Shown here in pieces: positions 22,198 through 33,010 of a stretch of DNA of 64,000 nucleotides. Both the position numbers and the translations under genes were made by a program. The notes beneath the pieces were generated by a model. It ran no database searches, was not told the origin of the DNA, and was given only the letters and a program-made list of their open reading frames with translations. The stretch's first letter is position 1. Each line of letters starts with the position of its first letter. Source of the DNA: Fasciola hepatica. Its lineage: Eukaryota; Platyhelminthes; Trematoda; Plagiorchiida; Fasciolidae. The stretch lies in NCBI GenBank assembly GCA_948099385.1, contig CANUEZ040000183.1:4650001-4714000 (forward strand), read 5' to 3'.

Positions 22198-23759
22198 TCT
22201 TTGATCGAGCTGAAAGGATTCACCGCTTTTTCGACCATCGAATCGAATATAACGCTTCGGTAGACAAAATCTATTACGGGTCATTACTCTTGGAAACAGT
22301 TGTGATCCAAAGTCTGTACTGCATAAGAAAGAAACGGCATGGTGGTTATCATATGAATCGCACGCATATTATAGTCCAGGAAAACCTTCAGTTCGTGCAT
22401 CGATAAAGGAAATTCTGATTTCTCACATATTGCAGCACAGTGCGTAGCAGTGAGTCGCCAGCAATTACACTGAAGGCTTCGAGTACAGTGTGCGCATTTT
22501 TGCACGCACTTTTAAAAGTCCTGAGAGAACTCTGAATCAGTTTTCCCTTGAGCTTTTGCCACAGATTGGACTAACATCTTTGTTATTCAACGATATCCAG
22601 TTTTGGCGAATCCGACCTATAGCATTCATTCATCCATGGAATAAAATTATCCCAGGATTCCAGTTTACATCCTACACTTTCCGTTCACTGAAGAGTTAGC
22701 CACATAGGTTACTGTCGAGTCACAACTCAAGTTGACAACATGAACGGAAGGATTTGAGTTGAATATATTCTCGTGTGAGTCCAGCTAAAAACTGCTCAAA
22801 AATTATTACCTAACTAGCATGTACTATTAATCACATTCAGAATGACAGGTTATCGATACATGACCGTGGGGAGCAGGAAAATCCAACGCGGTACCGGTGT
22901 CAAACTCAGTTTCTATTTCAAAAACGTAATGGGGTCACAAGTTAATCGGTACAGTTGGATGAAATAATTTGTTTGACGGCCTAGGCGAGGACGGATCAGG
23001 TTACGCAAATCGCTATTAGTGTCCAGGTGGACACTTAGTCTTTGTTCCCTCGAAATTGACTTTGGATGTTCCTAAAGTGTGACCCGATAAACAGATTTCA
23101 GTGGGATTCGGAGAAACCATGAGAAATGTAAAGTTAGGAAGAGCTGAGAAAGTTCGACGAACTGCTCTGAAGACAATGAAGTCCATCAGCTTTTACTACG
23201 AGCCAATGTCCCATTGAACTACCCTGTCGTTCTAGTACTAAACAGCAGCGAGGAGTTCCGAAATCGTATCTCCGTAAATTTGGGTCTCTTGGTATACCAT
23301 ACATCTTTTGATTCGCAACGGATGTCGTCTTTTTATTATTCACGCATTGAACATAGTTTCTTTAGCGTAGCCATTTGTTTACCACTGAAGAGCTAACCGC
23401 TAAGTAGTATGAAGATCCTTGCTTCTTTTATCCTAGGACACGAAAAATCATGGTCCTGGGAGCTCATATCAGTTAGCACTTATTTTATTTCATTCTCGTC
23501 ACGATATGAAGTAACCCACTATCTGGGCGTCTTCCTACCAAAAGAGGCTTTTTTCCCCACACATTTGGATCCACAAATTCCAACCAAAATCTTTCTACAA
23601 AACCGCCTAATTACCGGGCAATACAGCTTTTAAATTTTTACTATTTTTAATTCCCCCCTCCCCCCGAAACTGTAGCTCTGCACGTTTCTTTCTATCGTAT
23701 TTTTTTAGATCTTAGCATTTCTGACTAGTCAATTTACGGTTTTCACAAGGTCACCCGAA
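22194..23759. other. No recognised gene
   Basis: Short frames on both strands (for example 22284-22505 minus, 23409-23633 plus) without known motifs. It may include the 5' leader of the adjacent minus-strand PLE. Confidence 0.5.
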
Positions 23760-24160
23760 CAGACTATAAAAGCCGTAGGCCTGATGACAAGCTTCGACTT
23801 GTACCCGTCGATGCCAGTAAACGCGCGGTTTCGAGTAGTGTCCGACTTTTCCCTCTAGCTACCGTGTGAGCTAGTCTTATTAAAGTCTGCACTGTGTCCG
23901 AGCTATTACCCGATTGAGAGCCATTCAGTTGTGCGATTACGTGTCTTGATATTTGGAGCAGAGCGATCAGCTGTGTCGTTAATCTGCGAGGCCGCATGTA
24001 TTGCGCGCCTTCTGTGTCGTGTACCTTTTAGGCTTTGTGCATTGTGTCCTGTGTCCCACGTGTGTGTGCGTATGCGTGTATGTGGTCAAGGAACGCCAGT
24101 ACAATTTTTTGTAGTCACCGACCCGTGTGCTTAATAAAAGTCACAGTCACCTCACAAAAC
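23760..24160 (+). mobile_element. LTR-like segment (possible solo LTR)
   Basis: A TATA-box-like ACTATAAAAGCC (about 23762) is followed 370 bp later by CTTAATAAAAGTCAC (about 24130), a poly(A)-signal-like string. The pyrimidine- and GT-rich stretch between them has no coding frame. This order is typical of an LTR U3-R-U5, but no partner LTR or TG...CA ends with a target duplication were found. Confidence 0.3.
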
Positions 24161-27100
24161 GCTTGTTATTTTTAAAGAGTGTACACCCCCTGGAAGTTCA
24201 ACGGTATGAAACAGGAAAAAAACAAACTAACTGTTTCACATGAGACGTCCATCAAACTTGATGCCCAAAGTAATCGAAAACAATGCTGAACAGTCAATTG
24301 AACTTGTCATAGAAATCAAAGTGCACACGTGAACAATCGATTTACTAGGGATGTCCAACACTTTACTTTTATTTCATTTTCATCTTGGTGACCAATGAAA
24401 TTTGTCGCGTCAAGCATTTCACTATTTCGCTTGATGGAAATCTCTGCGTCTTCGCATAAACCTTGATGTTTAGGAGACTGAGAGCACGTCGATACCGACG
24501 TCACTAATTCCGATTCTTGCTCCTCATCTGAATCTTCTTGTTCAGTCCTTTTCCGTCGTTTGATATGGTTCGAAATTTGTTCGCCCCAAATATAACTAGA
24601 AGCATATATTTCATGAAATTATTTTAAAATTACCTCAACGATGTCCAAGTCAGTGTGCTGCATCTCCTCTTCGAAATGCTGATGGTTGATTGTACTACAA
24701 TCTTTAAGTGCGCTGGTGATGTTGAATGTGATTTTCGGCCAGAGTTCATGAAAAGCCTTGATGACGGTATCAACATACAGCTCTGCCTAAGGTCATCTGA
24801 TGAAGTACGTTGCTTTAAAAGAGTAAAAACTGCCCATCAATGTTGCCCGGGCTTGTTTTTCTACGCCGTTCACCTTGTAGTCAAAGAGAGATTTTGGAAA
24901 TGTATTTGAAGTGTCAGAAACTCCTTAGTTTATAGGCTGGCGAATGAATGGCAACCGGGAGGCGGAAATATAACCTCTACATTGGACAATGCGGCATTGG
25001 CTCGATGGTAGGCTTCGATGTCAACAAAGGGAATTTTCGGTTTTTCATGATTCATTGAGTTGATTGAATCTTTTAAGCAATTTCACCATAGGGCAGAAGC
25101 CATCCGTGTATTCCATGCACTGATTGAAAAAACACCTCGCCCGAACCCCAAAATCTCTAGGATTTGCTTATTTTCCAATCAGAACCGGGGAAATTTTTCG
25201 CCAAAGTTACTGCAAAAAGCAAGATTAATAATGTGGCTTTTGAAACGTTCTTTCCAGGAGCTCAAACAGACTCTTTTGGTATTCTTTCGGGAAAGGCACA
25301 ACGATAAAACATGTTTTCACCAGCTGTGAAAAATAGCTGATTCCGATTCCGTAACCCATTAAAAACCCCACTAATTTCACCATGGCTCATGTATTATTCG
25401 CAATAACTAAACTGATAAAACGTACTGAAATGGCTTCAACGTGGAATTACGCATAAAGAAATAGCAAGAAGATCGAGGCTACTGAACTGTATATTAATCC
25501 TAACGTAGAATTGATTTGCATAAATGTTTCATCAGGGAAATAATTGGTTGATCAGATCTTAGCCGACCAAAGTGGGCTTTCGTTGTACTTGTACTTCAAA
25601 ATTTGTATTGCTAGGTCTTAGCAGCACATATGACCGCGAAGCCGTACTTTGTCGTATACCATGAAATGTCAGCCGAATCACCGCAACAGTCCTCCGTAAA
25701 TGGTTCCTCGTCAATTTGACTCTTTAGTCGTAACGATCTCCGAAATGGAATTGGTTAGTAGGTCACGGTCTCGTCAGTAACCTCCACTGGCGGAACAAGT
25801 GGGCTGTTGACCTCAACTCGACCCTCATCTTCCTTTTAGAAGTGAATCTGACAAAGATGGCGTCGATAAATCACCTAGATTAGTAGACAGGCCACGTTAT
25901 CCGGTGCTGATTCAGTGATCTGATCGAAGTTCATTGCCACGGACATGGGTGACATCACTAGACTCAAGACACATGAAAGATGATCGCATTTTTCTTGATT
26001 TGAATAAGATGGTTCGGCTATAATTAAGGTAGAATGTACCGCATGTCGGTGTAGTACCAGGAAATTGTTGGAAAACGTCCCCAAGTCAAGCAACATTCTT
26101 GGGTTGGCTGACGTCAATGTACTTCTCACGGAGCGTACAGTTGGCTTAGCACCGTATGCAGATGCAAATATCAAATTTTTATCGAGTCATATTTTCAACT
26201 GGGCTGTGGAGAACTGTTATCACTTATTAGTGACGAGTATTTGAGAAACTCCTCCCCGGCTGAGGCGATTTTGTAGCACGAATTACGAACGAAGTAGTTG
26301 CTGTATTCGCTAGGAACGACTCTGGCCATTTAGAGTATGAGTCTACAGGTACAAAGAAGTGGTGTCGGTTCACGATTGGTTCAAAAAAGCTGGCATAGAC
26401 CCCCTGCTACAGAATGTATCATTCCGACAAAGGTTCCAGTTATTTGGTCTTGACTTGGCTCTGTGCAGAAACGCAAGGCAGTTCTTCATCTCCGTGCAGA
26501 CGTCCACAACTAATTCTGACCATCAATACATATGTGGAATCAGTGACTTCCTCTTCTCGACGACTAAGCGAACCTTTCACAGTTCATCCAGTTTACGCAG
26601 TGAAGGTGATATGAAAATTCGGTCATCATGATACAGCACTCCGTTCAGTTGTATTCTGAGCTTCCCTCAGAACACAAAGCAATATAGATATTTCGCATTT
26701 AGTCCTTGTTTCTAATCCTTCTTAACAGTTGGAGAGATAGATGAACTGCAGCGTCTTTTATATTTTCTCTACCCTTTCTTCGACAAGGGATGAACCAGTA
26801 ACGTAAATTTGAATTGTCCTCCCACGGCGAAGCGTGAGTATCTTGACAAATAGTCAACTTGGGGGATCGGCTTCCCAGGTCGATGCACAATATCTCAGTT
26901 AAACTCAACTGCGTCACTTCTTCATCGCTGAATCATGGCACACGTTGAGCTGGCGAGAGATTCGTTTTAGTTGAACAGGAAACTGAAAAACTCGGTGGTA
27001 TGTGATAATCGCAAACTTAAGTTCAGCTGTATTGTCGTAGCCCATCCCAGATTAAGACCGAGGCTTCCTTCTGCGTCTGGACATAACCCCCATATCCAGC

Positions 27101-27229
27101 GCTGAAAATACGTGGGATACGAGTTATCGGAAACCAGTCCTGCTCCAGGAGGCTACAATCCCCACTTCAAACACGTCGGTTATGAACATGTTGAGTGAAT
27201 CTTTATCGCAGGAACCAACGGTGGATCGC
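24161..27229. other. No recognised gene; one repeat
   Basis: Frames of 60-100 codons (24655-24909, 25060-25329 and 26359-26631 on plus; 25875-26174 and 26699-26917 on minus) have no motif I recognise. Repeat Y copy 1 is at 25430-25558. It could hide eroded LTR-element sequence. Confidence 0.45.
25430..25558 (+). repeat. Repeat Y, copy 1
   Basis: A segment of about 130 bp with AGCAAGAAGATCGAGGCTAC and AAATAATTGGTTGATCAG aligns with 32880-33010 in the same orientation. Both copies contain a similar stop-broken frame (GITHKEIARRSRLLNC-like here). The ancestral element is unknown. Confidence 0.5.
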
Positions 27230-27933
27230 TCCGTCCCATTAACGGAATACTTCCATGAACACGCCCTGCGGATGCGTGCGTGCACTTGACGATGGGATCC
27301 GAAGGTGCCTGAACACCAACTGATCTGTAGCCCAAGAAACTTACATGAGCAATGGTGGATTGCGAAGTGTAGGGAGCTGGGAAAAGCTGCAGCGATCGGC
27401 AATAACCACAGTCTTTTCCGTCTAATCAGAAATACCGGCCCACTAAAGCCAGGCCTTATTGAACTGATCAGCTAGGCGAACAGCTCACTAATTCAAACTC
27501 GGGAGCGTCGTCTAATTCTCTGGGCGGAACACTTCGAAAACTAGTTTGACTGGGCTTTATCTCCAACAGGTTTGTCAAGCAGCACGATGGTCACAGCTCT
27601 AGTTGTATACACTAATCCTCCGTCAGAAGCGTAAGTTCTCCTTGAGATAAACTGCAATAAACGACATAAGGCTGCTGGATCGAATGGGTTGCCTCCTTCT
27701 ACTTTCAAAGACAGTGGCTCAACATCTTTACTAGAGTTGACGAAACTCACAGGTTTCATATGAGAGAAGAAACAAGTTCTAAAGAGTTAGTGTGAATCGG
27801 TGATCGTGCCGATTTACAAGAAGGGTGACAGGTCCTCCTGAAAAAACCACAGGGAATAAGTCTGGTTAACATCGCATCCAGACTGCTGGCTGGTATTATT
27901 CTCCATCGCTTATCAGCCACTCGCGAACAGTGC

Positions 27934-28400
27934 GTGCGCGAGAATCAAGATGGATTTAGACTTAGTCTAGGTTGTATTGATCACAAATTCACTTTTCGAC
28001 AAATTTTAGTACATAGACTCACTTTCCGTAGACCCATTGTCTCCGTTTCTCTTGGTCTGAAAGCGACGTTTGACTTAGTCGCCCGCAAAGTTCTCTGGCG
28101 CTGTCCCTTGTTGAAGGGCGTACCAGGTAAGTTCATTTCCATCATAAAGTCCCTTTATATGAGTAGCCGAAGCCGAGTTTGGGCTTTCACCCGAGCTCAC
28201 CACGAGAAGTGGTGTACGTCACGGTTGACCCCTTTCTGCTTTGTTCTCTAACTATTTGGTTGATATGTTCTTATAAACCGTGCTTTCGTCCGGTGAGCGT
28301 AGGGGTATTCAAAATTTCCCCGGTGGAAGGTATCACACCTTGAATATACGGACGACATAGTTCTTGCAAGTAAACATTGAGGTAATTTGCAAACTTTTAT
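27934..28400 (+). pseudogene. LINE RT core (copy 3)
   Basis: The frame 27934-28251 contains the fingers and motif A. Motif A reads VSLGLKATFDLV; the first catalytic aspartate of the usual SLDLKAAFD is glycine. The YADD box is HLEYTDDIVLA at about 28336, with alanine changed to threonine but both aspartates kept. Frame breaks occur at about 28190-28300. Inactive. Confidence 0.8.
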
Positions 28401-28475
28401 GAACAGCTCGAGTAACTGAGCAGCGATATTCGGTATGCGTTTTGCACCTTCAAAGTACAAAATACTGTTGCAGGA

Positions 28476-28850
28476 TTGGGTTGGTCCAAACTGAACCTTT
28501 CTGTATCTGGGGAAACTATACACTTCGTAGACAGGTTCCGTTATCTGGGCGGCTGCATTCCACTCGGAGGTCAGATATCGGAGGAGGTATCTTTGTGTAC
28601 ACAGAAGGCTCGTTTGGCGTTTGCCAATCTGAGTCTTCTGTGGCGTCTACATGACATCCTTCTATCTATCAAAGGTCGGGTGTACACTGCAGCAGTCAGG
28701 CCAGTTCTTCCGTATGGTTCGGAAATATGGCCACTGCGGGTGGAGGATACACAAAGATTGTCGGTGTTTGAACACCGTCATCTTTGTAGCATTGCTCGAA
28801 TCTCATGGGAACGCCATATAAACAAAGCTGAGGTTCGGCGAGGAGTCTAA
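28476..28850 (+). pseudogene. LINE RT thumb (copy 3)
   Basis: A 124-codon frame with DRFRYLGGCIPLGGQISEEV, LLWRLHDILLSIKGRVYTAA, RPVLPYGSEIWPLRVEDTQR and LSVFEHRHLCSIARISWERH, the standard RTE thumb order. It ends at EVRRGV-TAA. The tail after it (28917-29183) is in another frame with GLGHTMLVRLPGWGPGDLPT. Confidence 0.85.
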
Positions 28851-29329
28851 AGTTTACGGATTAAATCATTGGATGAAATACTTAAGCTCACCAGGCTAAG
28901 ATGATTAGGACGTGAGTTGTGCATGTCCGATGACAGTATCCCTCAGCTCGCAACGTTTGTTGAGGCGGGTAACGGTTGGAAGATAAGCAATGGTAGCCAG
29001 TCCATAACAAGGAAGAAAGGTATGAAAAAACTAACCTGTGGACTTGGCCATACAATGCTTGTTAGACTTCCCGGGTGGGGCCCAGGAGACCTTCCCACTC
29101 AGTGGTTAGATACATTGGAGAATATGGCCAGGTGTCGCGACCAGTGGTACTCTTGTGTCCACAAACTTTTGTTATCAGCTTGACATTAAGATCTGTAGTT
29201 CTTTTATGGCTCCTGTCGTATTCCTGTTCTCATTATTTCCAACCGAGGCTGTCGCTAGGACGTAGCAACCAAAGCCACCGCACACTATGCATGGGTAAAG
29301 GTTGTCTAAACTGAACTGAACTGACACAT

Positions 29330-30100
29330 ATGCAAAAGCGTAACAAGTTAATTGTGCTATAATAACCCATTTGTCTTATCGATCCACCGATGACATCGTC
29401 CGACTGGTTCTGTGTCTGTCCTCCGTTGCTCGTATTTTTTCGGTCAACCAATTTTTGTTGCTCACGCGTACACGTCCAATCTTCAGTTTTACTAACAAGT
29501 TTCTATTGGCTGGTTTACGCCCATCCTCCATTGATTTTATTTTCACTCAGTTGTGTTAGCTTTCTGTGAGAGTGTAATATTGATTCCGTTAAATGCCTTC
29601 ATCATGCCGCACTTTGTTAGACCGGCTGACTGATAGGTCATTGGGTGACATAGGCGCATTTCCTGGCCTCAACTATACGCCGGCTCACACCTTTCTGCAT
29701 TGATTTACTATGTACAGCGGTGTTTGTACTTCGCCTGAGTAACTCGGAAAATATCTATTTGAGTTCCGGCATAATTTATTTTTCTAATTTACTCGATGCT
29801 TGTTCATTTATTCTGCCTGTTCTGGTCCGCAGTCTTTGTACTGGAGCCACTGTCTGATGAACTGACGTTCTCAATTGCCGTCAGCACGTTATTTTTTCGA
29901 ATTTACTTATTCGGTACTTATGCAGAACCAGTTCCGACTGATGCGGTTCTGTCTGTTGTTCATTGGACGTTTCTCTCCGTTTCCGCTCTGCTGTTTCTGA
30001 GCTGCTTTGGTTCGACCGAGATTGTTTGTAATGGGGAAGCCCGTGTCCTGTAGAGTTATCGAGTTCTAGTGGGTTTTGTTGGTAAAAATCGGGTTAGCGT
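29330..30100. other. No recognised gene
   Basis: A plus-strand frame at 29796-30053 (85 codons, hydrophobic) is unrecognised and lies opposite where gypsy RNase H would be expected. I could not detect RNase H motifs there. Confidence 0.45.
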
Positions 30101-30104
30101 CGGT

Positions 30105-30870
30105 CAGTGAAGAGTATTTTGTGTAGGACGGAGTAGTGCCTCCACACAATTCCCATCACACTTCCACACCCTCGATGACTGAGCGCGGAAGAATGGATGT
30201 GCCGGTGTTGCAAAGTGTGGAATGAATCCAGGACAGTACTGCAAATATCCCAGGATTGAACGCAACAGTGCCTAAAACAAATCGGAGGTTTGAGATGGTT
30301 CGCATCCAATTGATACCCATTCACACTATCTGATAAACCGGGAAAATTTAACTCGGTGACACCAAGCTTGCACTTCGTTGCTTTGATCAGTACGTTCCAG
30401 GAACCTCTTCAGTAGCTGTTTTAGTCGGCGACCATACTCCTTTTTGGATCCAAAAAAGCACGTCATCCTGATATGCCAACATCTTGTCGATGCCATGAAT
30501 CACATTTCCGACTGCTGCCTGGAATATTGTGGACCACACATGCAGTCCCAACGATCATAAATTGTACTGGAACATGCTCCAATAAGTGTTTGTAGTTGTT
30601 AGTGTTTTGGAATATCTTTGTAGTTGAATCTGCAAATATGCGACAGCCAAGACAGTTCTCGAGAAGCGCTTGCTACCAGGCCTGGATTTCATGAAATCTT
30701 TCGGCTCCAAGTAGTTGTTGTCCATCTCCGTAACTGCTGGTACACTTTAAGGGGATAATCACTGCGAATTCGGGGTGTTTGTTCATCGTCCTTCCTAACC
30801 ACCACGATCGGAGTAACTCATGTAGATAAGTTCAAAATTGTTGAGTCCCTCGAGTTTTATTACGTAATTT
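30105..30870 (-). mobile_element. Ty3/gypsy RT fragment, copy C
   Basis: Read on the minus strand: TPIVVVRKDDEQTPRIRSDY (about 30830), AYLQIQLQRYSKTLTTTNTY (about 30640), MLAYQDDVLF (about 30470), IKATKCKLGVTELNFPGLSD (about 30370) and LRSILGYLQYCPGFIPHFAT (about 30250). This is the RT palm through the connection domain. The catalytic box YQDD is intact. Pieces alternate between frames with several stops. No protease, RNase H or integrase was recognised, and no LTRs. Confidence 0.8.
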
Positions 30871-32447
30871 TTATGGGTGACTTGTTCATTTGATCTCCAT
30901 TTCCAAAACCAGCTTCAGAATGTATTCAAAGGGAAGGCATGTAAAATGGGTCTGGTTTGCACAAATGAACAACAAAATATATTTGAAACAAGAAGAGAAC
31001 AATCCCAAATCTGGGTGTCCAGTCACATTCGTGCCTTATCGGGCCGATTAGGTTGCCAAGACGCAAACTAGCATGATAGGTTGATCCTTTGGCTCCAGCT
31101 CTGTTGAACTGCTCACAGCATTCAGTTAACTGAGAAAAAATGACCTATCTAAGAATTTCCAACCGCTATTCATGACTCCTTTTTGATTATCTCGTGCTAC
31201 TTTTTTACTGTTTAGCTGCCTCTAGCATTTATAGGTTTCGTTTACTTGGCGCAGTTCAAATGGTACCCCACCTGCCTGTTAGACGCATTGTGAGTTGACC
31301 TGGTTTGTATGGAACACGATTTTACAACCAATCAAGATTAGTAACTAGGATAAATAAACATAAAACTGATAACCTCCAAGCGCACCTGTTTTCAGACAGC
31401 CCACAAGTTCAAGAAAGAAGACCTCTTTGCTTCCGGACCATCTAGGCTTACTGGTACAAAAAAGAACGTCTATATAAGTGTGGTGACCCTAACTAAATCC
31501 TTGCACGGAAACATTTTAGTTCAATCGTTATCCATAAGTGGCCCTTCTGTCTGGTTGGTCTGGTTGCAACCTGATTGGCTGATTCGGCTCCAGTCCGTTC
31601 AGACCACTATTGGGTACATAATGGCTCATCGTTCCGCTTCGCTGGCTCCCATCTCGTTCTCGATCGCGGATAAGCGATGGCGTGCAGTTCACGGGCCGAA
31701 TTCACAAAATGCTTCGCTGAGTCCAACCCTGATCTGGATCATGGATGGACGAGGAATTGCTGTCTGCTACACGAACCAGACCACTTATAGGCGACGTCTC
31801 TGTCATTATCCACATAATGTAGCACGCAAGGGCCAGTGCTCCTCCACGGGGGCTTTTTGTGTTTGATCTGCAAAATACAGGAAAGAAAACTCCATGAACA
31901 ATCAGGCTCAGTAAGTGCATCAACAGGACCCTACACTTACATTAGTTGAACGTCAATACGGCTGACTACAGCGTGCTCACTACAATAGTACCGAGATGTA
32001 ATGGTTCCGAGTGGTCACGACAAAATGAGAGATTAAAACAAAACACACCCAAGGGATTGGGAAATAAGTATGTATTCCTCAAGGAAAGACACCAGATATG
32101 CTTAAAAGTATATAAAATGCAGTGTCCGGGAGTACAAGAAATTAGTTCTTCTTGAGCGTAGTTTGACCAATCAGACTACGAGTTAGCCTGTCTAGAAGAA
32201 ATCCAAGAAACAATAAAGAAAAGGAATGTTTGGAAAGTATTGTCCACCTACTGTCAAGGGATAGTAGTGTAAATAAACAAGTTACACATGTCACTTACAA
32301 GCCCCATATGTTGTGGATACAATGGTTATTGGTTTGATCGGCCTAACTTGGCATTTTAAACTGATTACTAACTTTGCCTCAGGGAGCCGGTGACAGATTG
32401 CTCAGTTCATGCACCCTCCGGACGGGGGTAAACTTCCTTGGTGACCA
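30871..32447. other. No recognised gene; hairpin repeat
   Basis: A 128-codon plus frame (31480-31866) is not recognised. A TATATAAG string at about 31471 precedes TGTGGTGACCCTAAC, which resembles an LTR start or a tRNA-Trp-type primer site (compare the CsRn1 gypsy group), but nothing downstream confirms it. Hairpin repeat copy 4 is at 31907-31940. Confidence 0.4.
31907..31940 (+). repeat. Hairpin repeat, copy 4
   Basis: CTCAGTAAGTGCATCAACAG... ends CACTTAC, with perfect 7-bp arms as in copy 1. Upstream homology to copy 3 starts near 31880 (GAAAACTCCAT). Confidence 0.55.
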
Positions 32448-32712
32448 GCCTCATACGCCATCCATGGTTGGTTTGGAATCCCGGTTTAGCCATCTCCCCT
32501 AAACTGATTATTATCCAGTCAACCCAGTGAAGAGCGCCGGGCAATCGTCTACGCCTCCTCACTTTAGTGGGAACACCTCGGTCACCAGAAGGTAGTGAGT
32601 GGGACTTCCTCAGCAGAGGTTATTTGAAACGCACGGGAGCATTTCGAGAGGCGTTCAGGACGAGTAGCCACCTGGGAGCTTGAGACATCCACCTCCATCC
32701 ATACTGAGGCGT
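32448..32712 (+). repeat. Repeat X, copy 2
   Basis: Aligns with 18814-19084 in the same orientation. It starts CCTCATACGCCATCCATGG and ends CATACTGAGGCG. The flanks differ, which sets the repeat limits. Confidence 0.7.
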
Positions 32713-32879
32713 CTGGACAGGAAGTAACTCAATAAGACTGGTCTGTTTTGGACCCCTTTGTGTTTGTATGACGTACTTGGTCACTTAGTTGTGCGAGTGC
32801 TACGGTAGACAGCCTCGATTTTAAGGAATACACTGAGTTGGAGTTCTTTTTGCAATACACGAATTGAGAAAATGTAGTA

Positions 32880-33010
32880 AAATCGCTCCAACCAGGAACT
32901 ACATATACTGAACTAGCCAGAAGACCAAGGCTGCAGAACTGTGCGGTAATTTTACCGTAAAACTGATCTGTCTGAATATATTGCATCAAAGAAAATAATT
33001 GATTGAACCC
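32880..33010 (+). repeat. Repeat Y, copy 2
   Basis: Aligns with 25430-25558; shared landmarks are TAGCCAGAAGACCAAGGCTG, a GTAAAACTGAT-like string and GAAAATAATTGATTGAACC. Confidence 0.5.

Larger units (their letters stand above)
27230..29325 (+). mobile_element. RTE-type LINE, copy 3, 5'-truncated
   Basis: It begins in the linker between endonuclease and RT (EQWWIAKCRELGKAAAIGNN near 27340) and runs through RT, thumb and tail to a 3' end of short (ACTGA)n repeats at 29310-29325. Landmarks: LFRLIRNTG, KNHRGISLVNIASRLLAG (about 27848), QDGFRLSLGCIDHKFTF, PLPYGSEIWPLRVEDTQRLS-like sequence near 28710 and RLPGWGPGDLPTQWLDTLE near 29065. The endonuclease is absent. 5' truncation is usual for LINE insertions. 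Confidence 0.85.

Noticed and set aside
30436..30480. Chance that the intact YQDD of gypsy copy C means an active element
   Set aside because: Stops and frame changes flank the box and no other pol domain is attached.
31471..31500. TGGTGACCCTAAC as a tRNA-Trp primer-binding site of a CsRn1-like LTR element
   Set aside because: No gag or pol follows and LTR boundaries are not visible.
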